Below, piece by piece: positions 35,789 to 44,060 of a stretch of DNA of 64,000 nucleotides. A program made the position numbers and the translations under genes. Under the pieces are notes generated by a model. The model worked only from the letters and a program-made list of their open reading frames with translations. It had not been told where the DNA came from and ran no database searches. Source of the stretch: CAYGAG01 sp964347765 (GTDB taxonomy: Archaea; Thermoproteota; Bathyarchaeia; Bathyarchaeales; Bathycorpusculaceae). The DNA is taken from assembly GCA_964347765.1 (NCBI GenBank), contig CAYGAG010000004.1, positions 1 through 64,000 on the forward strand. Reading direction: 5' to 3'. Position 1 is the first letter of the stretch. Every line of letters begins with the position of its first letter.

Positions 35789-36376
35789 ATGAATTTAGAA
35801 CTGGCTGCGGAGCTAGTTATGACGATCGAAGGCTATGATTATGAAGAAAAAGAAATTTGGAATGACAATGTAGATCTTACTGCTTCAGACGAAAAATCAG
35901 ATGAAAAGATCTTGTTGCGTGTCATAAATAACCCAGAATCAAATTCCGGCATGGTCGGTGTAGACACTGTCACAAAAATGGCTGAGACTATTGAGCAGAA
36001 AGACTATGATAAAGGTGTTCTAATTGGTGAGAGGTTTTCGAGCGCCGCAAGGAAGGCAATGACGCGAAAAAATATACAGATGATATCGGACAGATTCATG
36101 CAACCATTTAAGCCTCAGAAACTATATCTTACAATACAAGATTGCATAGACGGTCTATGCAAGGCCAAATGTGGCCGAGTTCCAAAGAAAGAATCAGATT
36201 GTGATGGAAGAGATTATGATGGTAATTATTCGTGTAAGATCAGGTTAGTCAGCGATGATAGTTCGTTCCATTTTCAACACGGTTGGACAAATCTTCTTAG
36301 AGAAGACCTTAAGCGGCTTTTGATATTGCGAAAATTAATAGATCACCAAGATGATGGTGACCAGAAGAATGTCTAG
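35789..36376 (+). CDS. Mrr/PD-(D/E)XK-like protein, possibly a degenerate restriction nuclease
   Basis: This 195-residue protein shows ILLRVINNPESNSGMVGVDT followed by YDKGVLIGERFSSAARKAMT near residue 72. That resembles the late part of Mrr-type restriction-endonuclease folds, where a helix follows the catalytic strand. The usual E-x-K after the aspartate is replaced (LLRV), so catalytic activity is doubtful. The C-terminal third has cysteines (CIDGLCKAKCGR) that could bind metal. It overlaps the next small gene by eight bases, so they are co-translated. Confidence 0.5.
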   Translation: MNLELAAELVMTIEGYDYEEKEIWNDNVDLTASDEKSDEKILLRVINNPESNSGMVGVDTVTKMAETIEQKDYDKGVLIGERFSSAARKAMTRKNIQMISDRFMQPFKPQKLYLTIQDCIDGLCKAKCGRVPKKESDCDGRDYDGNYSCKIRLVSDDSSFHFQHGWTNLLREDLKRLLILRKLIDHQDDGDQKNV

Positions 36377-36680
36377 ACGATCACGATATTTAGTGTTAAA
36401 GGTCAAAGGCCTAAGATTTCTCGAAACATGGTTTGGGACACCAAAATGTGTACCTCCAAACTTGACGAAGCTCTATCAGCTGACACTACACATGGTTACA
36501 ATGAAAGGAGTAATGCCTACATACTTGGCACTTAGAACAGGGTATACTGGTAAACTCATCAATGAAGCAATAAGAAAAGGATATTTGGAGTTATTCCCTG
36601 TCCCCGAAAAGCCTGCAGAAGAAGCCTTAAGGAAAATCAAAGAAATCATAGGGAAGCCTCCACGCGAAATGGTTGTCTGA
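36369..36680 (+). CDS. Small basic protein of unknown function
   Basis: The 103-residue product from ATG at 36369 was chosen over earlier in-frame ATGs because GGTGA lies eight bases before it and it overlaps the stop of the Mrr-like gene (ATGTCTAG). It is basic, with no membrane segment. The stretch LALRTGYTGKLINEAIRKGY could be a small helix-turn-helix. The partner relation with the upstream gene is its best clue. Confidence 0.5.
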   Translation: MSRRSRYLVLKVKGLRFLETWFGTPKCVPPNLTKLYQLTLHMVTMKGVMPTYLALRTGYTGKLINEAIRKGYLELFPVPEKPAEEALRKIKEIIGKPPREMVV

Positions 36681-37053
36681 AACCTGCCTGATGCGCGCGC
36701 GGTTTGCATTTCTTCGTCACTGACTCGTTTCAACTCTTCCAAGCTATTCACTCAAAACCCTTCATTCCGTTTATTGGAATTCTTCATTAGAGAAACTCCT
36801 CAAAATTGAACAAACTCTTTCAATTTCCCTGATTTTCATGGGAAAAACGACAAAACTGGACAAAAAAAGACATGTCTCATAATGCTGCAGAGTGACATTT
36901 TCTCCAAAATCACATCAACACCTGACAAACATTCTATGCCATCGGGAAGAAGGAGCGCGTGAGGCGCCCATTTCAACGTAACAAGTAGTCCCTGGGTTGA
37001 AAATGAACAAAGTAAATCTAGAAAGAAAATCCCGAAATTGGTGGTTCCATGTT
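36681..37053. other. Gene-free stretch downstream of rps30e
   Basis: No convincing gene on either strand; base composition is ordinary. A short minus-strand frame opposite the end of the preceding gene looks like a shadow. Confidence 0.35.
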
Positions 37054-37230
37054 TCAACGGCGTCTTCTACGAGACCTGTAACGGCTTTTGTTTCTACCCA
37101 ATATAATGCGCCTATTGTAGAATCTACGATTGTTGACTCGTGGACATGGCGAACGATTCTCTTTTGACTCGACTGTCGGAGTTATAGATCGAACCTTTCC
37201 TGCTTTTGATAGTGCACCGTGCGAAGGCAT
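37054..37230 (-). CDS. rps30e: 30S ribosomal protein S30e
   Basis: This 58-residue protein begins MPSHGALSKAGKVRSITPTV and continues with CPRVNNRRFYNRRIILGRN, matching S30e (archaea and eukaryotes only). GGTGAT lies four bases before the ATG. The tail is unusual: after the point where S30e normally ends it adds a run of arginine and serine (SRYRSRRRRR). A TATA-like CTTATATGG at about 37355 may drive it with a long leader. S30e sits on the small ribosomal subunit. Confidence 0.93.
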   Translation of the reverse strand: MPSHGALSKAGKVRSITPTVESKENRSPCPRVNNRRFYNRRIILGRNKSRYRSRRRRR

Positions 37231-37453
37231 AATATCACCTCACTTATGTTACAAGAGGATTTCAAAACAAAAGAAGCAAAAAAAGCATCACAGAACTCCC
37301 AAGTTTCCTCTTATCCTTTATCCACTTCACCAGCTAGAGACATTTCATTCCATATAAGTGGTCCGATCGACTTGCTTTTTCACTGATTGTTGACAGGCGT
37401 GCAAACAATCAATGACTTAACACATGCGTGCACGTTACATCTCCTCTTGACGA

Positions 37454-37696
37454 TCACGATGTGGCGAAAAGAGCGCCTTGGCAATGTCGGAGTATTTTCT
37501 TCAGGAAATTTCGTCCGTTTTCCGTTGTTTGATAACTTGCTACTCCATTATTCTTCTTCCTTCGAATCAATGCTCTCTTTCTCAGGAAACCTAAGTAACG
37601 CTTCAATTGGCTAAAGTTCAGATCGCATTCGTACATGATATGCGTCTTTTTTGCTGGATTTTTAGATTTCTTTAGAATGTCGGCTACTATTTCCAT
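37454..37696 (-). CDS. Small winged-helix DNA-binding protein
   Basis: This 80-residue protein fits the archaeal stand-alone winged helix: MEIVADILKKSKNPAKKTHI, then CDLNFSQLKRYLGFLRKRAL as recognition helix, and a wing ending with YQTTENGRNFLKKI. Proteins of this type are frequent in TACK archaea and usually repress neighbouring genes. It follows another small winged-helix gene after 70 bases. Confidence 0.75.
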   Translation of the reverse strand: MEIVADILKKSKNPAKKTHIMYECDLNFSQLKRYLGFLRKRALIRRKKNNGVASYQTTENGRNFLKKILRHCQGALFATS

Positions 37697-37766
37697 TTTG
37701 CTTCTTCTTTTTCTGAGAGTGTTCCTACTTACAGGTTTCGTACCCTACAGTCTCTTGAAAACCGTC

Positions 37767-37985
37767 CTAAGAAGGGATTGCTTTCACGAACTTTCTTTTC
37801 TTCGATGTCCATCTGCCTGTGACTCTCTTGTAGACCTCAATCAGCCCTCTGTTCTTTAAGTTAGGAATGGCGCCTATCATTCTAGAAGGGATATTTGTCG
37901 TCAATAACTCTCCATGCTTTTTGATGAATTCGTACACCTCTCTTTCAAAATCTGTCAATTCTATGGACAAGTCGAAGAACCTCAA
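37767..37985 (-). CDS. Small winged-helix-like protein
   Basis: In this 72-residue protein, LTDFEREVYEFIKKHGELLT and PSRMIGAIPNLKNRGLIEVY suggest a compact helix-turn-helix with wing, followed by a basic end (TSKKRKFVKAIPS). It starts five bases after the zinc-ribbon gene, so the two form a transcript. Function unknown. Confidence 0.6.
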   Translation of the reverse strand: MRFFDLSIELTDFEREVYEFIKKHGELLTTNIPSRMIGAIPNLKNRGLIEVYKRVTGRWTSKKRKFVKAIPS

Positions 37986-37989
37986 CTTA

Positions 37990-38220
37990 CTACTTTTTCA
38001 CTTTCGATTTTGAGTTCGCACGCGATGTCAGGATGTCTTGGGGTTTGAACCGATACAATCTTTTTAGATTCACCAAGATCACGGATCTTCTTCTGTGGCG
38101 GCGTCCTGATCCTGGACACTTTATGCCAATAGTCTCTCCGTCTGCACTTTTCCAGATAATTTTACCTCTTACGCTGCCACATTCTGGGCAATGAACAGGA
38201 TCACCAATATTGTATTCCAT
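37990..38220 (-). CDS. Small zinc-ribbon protein
   Basis: In this 76-residue protein, CPECGSVRGKIIW and a later GIKCPGSGRRHRRRS give a CxxC plus Cys/His pair, typical of a zinc ribbon. The rest is very basic (LTSRANSKSKVKK), suggesting nucleic-acid contact. It leads the small winged-helix gene downstream. Confidence 0.65.
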   Translation of the reverse strand: MEYNIGDPVHCPECGSVRGKIIWKSADGETIGIKCPGSGRRHRRRSVILVNLKRLYRFKPQDILTSRANSKSKVKK

Positions 38221-38314
38221 TCTTCACTTCACTCTCGACTAAGCGTGTGTTATTATGATTGCTAGGGGTCAAAAAAGGGGCATGATGGCCTGATGGGATA
38301 GATAATCCTTGTAG

Positions 38315-38500
38315 CTATGTCATTTCGGCTATTTCGGCTTTTGGAGCATTAGTTTTGACGGATTGTATTCCTTTCCTGCAGCTTTCTCTTGACTCGTAGG
38401 ATTCGCCAGAGGCTATGATCTCACTGTTCGGAGCTTTCAGTCTCCATCTGAATTTTCCAGCAGTATCCTTGTATATCTCAAATTTCGGCGTTGCTGACAA
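38315..38500 (-). CDS. YegP-like (DUF1508) small protein
   Basis: This 61-residue protein contains FEIYKDTAGKFRWRLKAPNS, then IIASGESYESRESCRKGIQS, which is the whole DUF1508 repeat with its F.I..D..G.WRW pattern and S.xY.s..c..gI.sv half. The TTG start has GGTGA five bases upstream. The family is small, cytosolic and of unknown role. In Escherichia coli the repeat is doubled; here it occurs once. Confidence 0.85.
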   Translation of the reverse strand: MSATPKFEIYKDTAGKFRWRLKAPNSEIIASGESYESRESCRKGIQSVKTNAPKAEIAEMT

Positions 38501-38758
38501 GAACAGTCACCTCATCAAGAATACCTAAGCTCCTATAAAAACATCCTTTGACACGCTCGTATCAAGCCATTGATGGCGGGCAGTGAATCGTTTGGATTTG
38601 TCGAATGATCTTATTAGCCTTCCTCCTATAGCACTTCATAACACTGTATTCGTTTTCAACTGGTTATTGACATATTCACGAAGTTGAAAGGTCACCTTTG
38701 TGAGCTGGAATGGGCGACTGGACTTTTTCAGAAACGAGCTTTCGTGTGTGAGCACGTG

Positions 38759-39646
38759 CTAAGGTATCAGCTCACTCAAGCCATATGAGGTTACGCACAC
38801 GACTGTGTCAGCACCCCCGTAATAGACAAGGATTTGATCGTCCATCAAGATGGCTCCGCAACTGAAGACAACATTGGGTACCCTGCCAAAACGCTCATAG
38901 TCAGTACTAGGCTCTAAAATGGGTTTTTCCGAGCGGTAGAGAATCTTTTCAGGGTCATCTTTGTCAAGAAGAAGAACTCCTAGTCGGTACACTTTCTCAA
39001 AGTCTACACCGTGATAGATGAACAGCCATCCTTCGCTTATCTCTATGGGCGGACCCGCAGCACCTATTTTTAGACAATCCCAATTTCCCAATCTAGGAGC
39101 CGCTATTGCCTTTACACCTGACCAATACCGGAGATCGTCTGAGTATGCAATGCAAATATCTGGATCAATACGATGAAAAAGAACATTGCACCCACGAATT
39201 TTGCGAGGAAGAATGGCAGCATCCTTATTTCGAACACCTGGAAAAGGTGTCCATCTTTCTTCCCAAATCCACTGCTTGTTGATAAGATTATCAATTGCAA
39301 TAGATGTCAAGGCTATCTGATGAGCGTTGGAAACATTGTCACGTAGTGCAGTATACGCCATGGTGCAGTGTTTACTATGCAAGGTTAGGCGAGGGTCCTC
39401 ACAACCGAATCTCTCGGTGGAGTTTGCTGGCTCAAAAACGGGATGCGGTAGCCGTGCCTCGACATGATAACCGTCTAGTGAAGAGGCATATCCAAGTCGA
39501 GAAACCCCGTCATTGCCAACAGCACGGTAAAGAATGTGAACTCGCCCACCGACATTAAGTGCTGCAGCGTTGAAAACCGCACGCGCCTCCCACGCATGTT
39601 CCCGTAATGGTTTGAGAATAGGGTTCCCTTTGTATCTCTCCATCAT
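38759..39646 (-). CDS. GH130-family beta-mannoside phosphorylase-like protein
   Basis: This 295-residue five-bladed beta-propeller type starts with RYKGNPILKP and AVFNAAAL. The blades carry LYRAVGNDGVSRLGYASS, FGCEDPRLTL, KDAAILPRKIRG and WLFIYHGVDFEKVYRLGVLL. This is the standard order of GH130 phosphorylases, which cleave beta-linked mannose with phosphate. The general-acid Asp region (ED-R) is present. It lies at the end of a glycan cluster with GT4 and toroid-fold genes, which suggests turnover of a storage or surface mannan. Confidence 0.85.
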   Translation of the reverse strand: MMERYKGNPILKPLREHAWEARAVFNAAALNVGGRVHILYRAVGNDGVSRLGYASSLDGYHVEARLPHPVFEPANSTERFGCEDPRLTLHSKHCTMAYTALRDNVSNAHQIALTSIAIDNLINKQWIWEERWTPFPGVRNKDAAILPRKIRGCNVLFHRIDPDICIAYSDDLRYWSGVKAIAAPRLGNWDCLKIGAAGPPIEISEGWLFIYHGVDFEKVYRLGVLLLDKDDPEKILYRSEKPILEPSTDYERFGRVPNVVFSCGAILMDDQILVYYGGADTVVCVTSYGLSELIP

Positions 39647-39742
39647 GGATCTTCCTTATGTTCATCTTGGACTCTTATGAGTTTTTAACTTATGAAATGA
39701 GACTATGTATTTAGAAGCTCAATTGTGTACATCCTTGTCTTC

Positions 39743-40141
39743 CTAGCTCTTGACCGTCGATATCCCGACAAGTTCATCCAGAAGGTTCCTTAACGTCAAC
39801 ATTCCCCTCAAATGTCCCTTTGTATCTACTACTGGAAGATGTCTTATGCCATGTAAAACCATCAGATTCTTAGCCTCTGCAAATGAGGCATTTTCTCTTA
39901 CTGTAATAACGTTTTTTGACATGACATTCATCAACTTTGTGTTCAATGGAACTTTTCGGGCAACACATCTGAGGGCATCTCGTTCAGTGAATATTCCTTT
40001 ACACTTCCTATCATCCTCAGTTATTATGAGTGCTCCGACATGTTTCTTGAAAAGCATTTTTATGGCATCTTCGACTGTTGTCTTTTCATTTGTTGTTATG
40101 ACGTTTTCTATCATTAGATCTTGAGTCTTCAACTTTCGCAA
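39743..40141 (-). CDS. CBS-domain pair protein
   Basis: This 132-residue protein has two CBS modules: MIENVITTNEKTTVEDAIKM up to GIFTERDALRCVA, and MSKNVITVRENASFAEAKNL up to GMLTLRNLLDELV. Such stand-alone pairs bind adenosine nucleotides and sense energy state. It sits inside the glycan gene cluster and may regulate it. The TTG start follows GGTGA very closely; a second TTG four codons on is better spaced. Confidence 0.85.
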   Translation of the reverse strand: MRKLKTQDLMIENVITTNEKTTVEDAIKMLFKKHVGALIITEDDRKCKGIFTERDALRCVARKVPLNTKLMNVMSKNVITVRENASFAEAKNLMVLHGIRHLPVVDTKGHLRGMLTLRNLLDELVGISTVKS

Positions 40142-40189
40142 GTCACCTAGATGATTCTCTGACTTCTTCCTATATAATTGTACATATGG

Positions 40190-41281
40190 CTAAATGTTTG
40201 GCTTTGGCCTTCTGAAGAGCTCTCTCCTCCCTAAGTTTTCCAATTCCAAGCGAGCTAGGAGATAAGATATTGTAGCTTCAGCTCCTTGATTCAGATTTAA
40301 CCCTTCAGGAGTAATACCGTCATGGCAAGCGCCTGTGACAGTATCATAGACAACGACATTTTGAGTATTCTTTCCCAAAAACCATTCAAAGGCAAGGTGT
40401 GCTAGTCTTTTATACTTCTCCTCATCAGTAATGTAGAATGCTGTCAAGGCTGCCTCTACCATACATGATGCCTCAATTGGTTGCTGATCATAAAAAGCTC
40501 TCTCATCACCCTTCTTGTACCATCCTTTGTTTCCAATCGGGACGAACTTCCCATCAATTATCTGAGTTTCAATGAGAAAGTCGAAGGATTTCTTCGCGAT
40601 CCGGACATATTTTTCGTGTCCTACAGCTCTGTAAGCTTTAAAGAGGGCTTGTGGCAGACGGCTATTGGCGTATGTGAGATAGGGCTCGAACCAACACCAT
40701 TCAGAGTAAGCCTCGACTCGATAATAGTCTGTCAACTGATTGGTCAATAATACTATATTTCTGGCAAGATTCCGGTCATCTGGGAAGGCCTCATAATAGG
40801 AGCAAAGACCAAGAATTGCAAAGGCTTTAGCTCTTAAACTCTCAAAGTTCGATGCATGAGAAAATCCTCTGTCAAAGATCTCCTTCGATGTGGTCCTAAT
40901 GCCTTCGGAAAGATGAGTTGAAGTTGCGCATCCGCAGGCCCAGAGAGAACGCCCCATACAGTCTTCCGACCCTGCATCATCAAGAAACCTGCGATCGTAA
41001 CTCAATAGATTCTGAAATCTGCCGTCTGGTCGTTGCATGTGAAATAAGAAGCTCAGATACGTATTGGCCAGCTTCTTCACCTCTTTGTCATCATTGACTT
41101 GAAGATATTTTATGCATGCTACGAGAGCGCGGGCGTTATCATCTGTTGTATAACCGTGATCGTACCGGGGAACTGCGTGAACTGCGTGCTGGAGTATGCC
41201 AGTTTTGTCAGTCAGTCGNNNNNNNNNNCTCACTTCGGTTTGGAATGGAGTATTTGGTGTGCTGAATGATTCCAGTATCAT
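40190..41281 (-). CDS. Alpha/alpha-toroid glycosidase-like protein (interrupted by gap)
   Basis: The product has about 363 residues including unknown ones from ten Ns near the N-terminus. After the gap it reads RLTDKTGILQHAVHAVPRYD and HGYTTDDNARALVACIKYL, a pattern seen in proteins encoded beside GT4 glycosyltransferases and GH130 enzymes. The rest is regular paired helices as in a six-hairpin toroid. It may trim or bind the glycan made by the adjacent glycosyltransferase. The piece before the gap (MILESFSTPNTPFQTEV) is in the same apparent frame only if the gap length is right. Confidence 0.7.
   Translation of the reverse strand: MILESFSTPNTPFQTEVXXXXRLTDKTGILQHAVHAVPRYDHGYTTDDNARALVACIKYLQVNDDKEVKKLANTYLSFLFHMQRPDGRFQNLLSYDRRFLDDAGSEDCMGRSLWACGCATSTHLSEGIRTTSKEIFDRGFSHASNFESLRAKAFAILGLCSYYEAFPDDRNLARNIVLLTNQLTDYYRVEAYSEWCWFEPYLTYANSRLPQALFKAYRAVGHEKYVRIAKKSFDFLIETQIIDGKFVPIGNKGWYKKGDERAFYDQQPIEASCMVEAALTAFYITDEEKYKRLAHLAFEWFLGKNTQNVVVYDTVTGACHDGITPEGLNLNQGAEATISYLLARLELENLGRRELFRRPKPNI
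41219..41228. other. Assembly gap (10 N)
   Basis: Ten unspecified bases lie inside the 5' part of the toroid-fold gene. The true length is unknown. Confidence 0.97.
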
Positions 41282-41336
41282 CAGTCAGGGCTTTGAGATA
41301 ATCCAGTTTGACAGGCGGTCTAATGTCTATCACCTC

Positions 41337-42506
41337 TTAATCTTTGAGGAGACGATTGAACAACCTGACATATTCTTCTGCGACTTTTGACCAAGTGAAG
41401 CCTCTACTGTAATCATATGCTTTCCTTGCGAACCTGAACCTTTGTTCTTGATCTTCCAGAAGTCTGTTTATACATTCAGCGATCGAGACAGGATTCCTGA
41501 ATTTGCACAATAGTCCTCTTCCATCTGCCAAAGCCTCTTCAGCGTGAAGATATCGGGTGGATATAATGGATTTTCCTGTTCCCAAAGCATAGACGAGTGT
41601 TCCACTGCTAACTTGATTTCGATCAATGTATGGAGTAATATAGATATCTGTTGCTTGGAGATACCTAATCAGTTCTCGCTTGGAGAGAAAGCGATTGTGG
41701 AATCTCACATGTTTCCTCAATTTGAGTTTGTCAACTAATCTTATCAGCCTCTTCCGATAGCGCTCACCCTCAATCCTCCTAACCTCCGGATGAGTTTCCC
41801 CAATTATAAGATAGAGAATTCTTGGCTCTTTCTCAACTATGAAGGGAAGCGCTCGGATGGCGTGATGAATACCCTTGCCTCGGTTAATCAAACCAAATGT
41901 GGAAAGCACTATCCTTCCTTTCAACCCGAGAGAAGCTTTAGGTCTTTTGGTGGCAACAAATGAAACGTCAGGACAACCATGTGGGATGACATTGAGTTTG
42001 TGCTGTCCAATCTTGTGATTTTTTAGTAGGCGCAAAGCCGTTCTTGTCATAACCACGAATGCATCAGTATGGTTGGTGATACCGTGAAAAACTTCTTGAG
42101 CAGTTGATTCGAAGTTTGGCAAAATTGTGTGAAGTGTTGTTACTACTGGTTTTTTGAGCTTCTCTAGAAATGAGTTGATGTATTCTCCCCACCTTCCTCC
42201 AAAGAGGCCGAACTCGTGTTGGAGATTTACTATATTAGCTTCGGATAGATTGACGTAGTCGGCGGCTTGGATGTAATCGTCAATAGAGTCTCGTTCAATC
42301 TGAAACTTAACTCTCCTATCGTAGTTGTAGGCACCTCCCTCCTCATTTAGGGCTATAACAATTGATGGCCTAATCTCTTGAAACTGTTCTGTGGCGTTTA
42401 TCAGATCCTTGGTAAAATTCGCTATACCACACTCTCGCGGTGGATAGGTTCCTATATAGGCGATCCTCTTTTCATCACCATCGAAAGCAGAGTGCTTTTG
42501 CATCAC
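41337..42506 (-). CDS. GT4-family glycosyltransferase
   Basis: This 389-residue GT-B fold protein shows IAYIGTYPPRECGIANFTKD at the start, LHTILPNF near residue 132, VIPHGCPD near residue 180, STFGLINRGKGIHHAIRALP near residue 212, and the donor-binding E of SSGTLVYALGTGKSIISTRY near residue 310. Members move mannose or glucose from nucleotide sugars. GTG at 42506 overlaps the stop of the mscS-like gene. With GH130 and the toroid protein it forms a glycan synthesis and turnover unit. Confidence 0.88.
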   Translation of the reverse strand: MMQKHSAFDGDEKRIAYIGTYPPRECGIANFTKDLINATEQFQEIRPSIVIALNEEGGAYNYDRRVKFQIERDSIDDYIQAADYVNLSEANIVNLQHEFGLFGGRWGEYINSFLEKLKKPVVTTLHTILPNFESTAQEVFHGITNHTDAFVVMTRTALRLLKNHKIGQHKLNVIPHGCPDVSFVATKRPKASLGLKGRIVLSTFGLINRGKGIHHAIRALPFIVEKEPRILYLIIGETHPEVRRIEGERYRKRLIRLVDKLKLRKHVRFHNRFLSKRELIRYLQATDIYITPYIDRNQVSSGTLVYALGTGKSIISTRYLHAEEALADGRGLLCKFRNPVSIAECINRLLEDQEQRFRFARKAYDYSRGFTWSKVAEEYVRLFNRLLKD

Positions 42507-43027
42507 CTATTAACGTCACCTTCTTGCCCATGTACTTCAAGACCCTTGATTATTGTTGCTCCAACTATGCTTCCACTTGGTATAAGTATCTCCTTTTTTC
42601 CATCCTCTGCTCGTAAGATCGTGTGCATCAGTCTTATTTCTTTCACGAATCCTGTTTGACCAGACAGCGTGACTAGGTCACCATGTTTGAAAGGTCTTGA
42701 GATGACGAGAAATATCCCCGCAGCTGCGTGCGTCAAAACAGTTTGGGTTGCAAAACCTATTACTAATCCAGAGAAAGACCCCAAAGTCAAAGCAGCTGAA
42801 GGATTTATCCCGAATACAGAAGTCAATAGCGAAAGGAGAACAGCGACTCCACCTATCTTTGAAATCGTCCTAAGAGCAGAAGCTTGAGAGTGGTCTGCCA
42901 CTTCCCTCATACTGTGATAAATAATGTTGCCGATGGCACTTGCGGTGTTGTAGCCTAAAGTGAGAACGATTGCGGCGTTAATGTATGGGACAAACGAAGC
43001 ATAGGGTTGGAAAAGTGGAGTAGAAAT
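42503..43027 (-). CDS. MscS-like mechanosensitive channel, 5' end uncertain
   Basis: The conserved part has membrane helices (NAAIVLTLGYNTASAIGNII; GVAVLLSLLTSVFG), the pore helix pattern LTLGSFSGLVIGFATQTVLT and the beta domain ISRPFKHGDLVTLSGQTGFV with ILIPSGSIVGATIIKG. Family similarity starts at about FQPYASFVPYINAA. The frame is open further up, but that DNA encodes a cysteine hydrolase on the other strand. No ATG, GTG or TTG lies near the expected start; ATT at 43027 is the nearest fit. Either an unusual start or a rearrangement removed the normal one. Confidence 0.75.
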   Translation of the reverse strand: MSTPLFQPYASFVPYINAAIVLTLGYNTASAIGNIIYHSMREVADHSQASALRTISKIGGVAVLLSLLTSVFGINPSAALTLGSFSGLVIGFATQTVLTHAAAGIFLVISRPFKHGDLVTLSGQTGFVKEIRLMHTILRAEDGKKEILIPSGSIVGATIIKGLEVHGQEGDVNR

Positions 43028-43388
43028 CAGAGACCCAGACGAAATCGGGACTCCAGGATGGGAAATCCATCCCACCATTGTTCCAAATGAAGGAGATGTA
43101 GTGATCGAGAAAGAGACTCCTGACGCCTTTCGCAAAACAACCTTGTACCAAAGACTCAAATCCAAAGGAATAGAGAAGCTGGTCATTGCAGGTCTACAAA
43201 CGGAGTATTGTATAGATACAGCCTGCCGTCGAGCATACAGCTTGGGATACGACGTGGTCTTAGTGAAAGACGCACACAGTACCTGGGACTCTTCCAATCT
43301 GACAGCAGAGCAAATCATTGGACATCACAACCAAGTTTTAGGCGGATGGTTTGTAACCCTGAAAAATGAGAACGAAATAGAGTTTTAA
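43005..43388 (+). pseudogene. 5'-truncated cysteine hydrolase (isochorismatase family)
   Basis: The frame encodes the C-terminal two thirds of an isochorismatase-like hydrolase: GTPGWEIHPTIVPNEGDVVI, then KSKGIEKLVIAGLQTEYCID with the catalytic-type cysteine, then GYDVVLVKDAHSTWDSSNLT. The N-terminal part with the first catalytic Asp is missing, and a TAG stands in frame just before 43005. The break falls exactly where the MscS gene on the opposite strand begins. It is probably a relic of a rearrangement or a chimeric join. Confidence 0.8.
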
Positions 43389-43828
43389 AGAGCCTTGCGC
43401 GTATTGATCGGCGCCGCGGGCAATACAGACCATATGGTGTCGTCCATAGTTTTGCGAAATTCGATGTTGTAAAATTCTTTGCAGGGATCAGAATTTTTCG
43501 CCGTACATTCATTTACGTATCCATAGTTTCTTGGAATTGTGGATTTTGCAGTGTCTAGCTGTGGATGTTCACCATAGAAAAAAGTCCACGTTATTTTTCA
43601 AGCTCTTTTCAGCTTTATTTAGGTAATCTATGCGTTCTACTTGTCCTAAAATACGGTGTCTATGAAGGAACTCTTCGCCATTGGATTTTGAAGTGTGCCG
43701 ATATCAAGTTCTCGTCGTGTTTTGAAGTTTCCTCCGCGGTTCCCTTTAGGTTCCTTAGTGTTTTCTTGACCGTTTTTTTTCTCGATAAGATACCTGCCCC
43801 TTCAGCCAACAGAACCCTTCATTCCTGA
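43389..43828. other. Stretch without a recognisable gene
   Basis: Two open minus-strand frames are coherent but unrecognised. One at about 43386-43590 has no ordinary start. The other, 43660-43809, starts with TTG and would give a basic 49-residue peptide. Neither has a Shine-Dalgarno or family match, so they are not called as genes. Confidence 0.3.
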
Positions 43829-44056
43829 TTAGCAGTGGTTTTTATCTTGGCCCTCAACGTAATAGCGACCGTCACCGGTTTCTACTACCTTCTTCTTCTT
43901 GATGAGGATTTTAAGATGTCTCTTTTCTAACCAATCGAGTTTCAGCTGGTCCATAGTTACGGCAGTTCCAGGACAGTAAGCCTTCGCCTCTTTGAGTTTC
44001 TTCAGACACTTCCTTCTTATCTGGGCTGCAATCAATAGTGGCATCGATTCTGCCAT
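43829..44056 (-). CDS. Small winged-helix-like protein
   Basis: This 75-residue protein has helices AESMPLLIAAQIRRKCLKKL and MDQLKLDWLEKRHLKILIKK followed by a hairpin VVETGDGRYYVEG. The arrangement suits a small winged helix. GGGGGT stands seven bases before the ATG, and it follows the 63-codon gene upstream by four bases, so they form one transcript. Confidence 0.55.
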   Translation of the reverse strand: MAESMPLLIAAQIRRKCLKKLKEAKAYCPGTAVTMDQLKLDWLEKRHLKILIKKKKVVETGDGRYYVEGQDKNHC

Positions 44057-44060
44057 TCTC

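Noticed and set aside
42503..43318. Full-length reading of the MscS frame up to 43318
   Set aside because: The upstream 290 bases encode an isochorismatase-type hydrolase on the other strand; the MscS-strand translation there has no membrane or channel features.
43386..43590. Open minus-strand frame of about 65 codons (PRNYGYVNECTAKNSDPC region)
   Set aside because: Coherent, but without an ordinary start, ribosome site, promoter or recognisable family. Not enough to call a gene.
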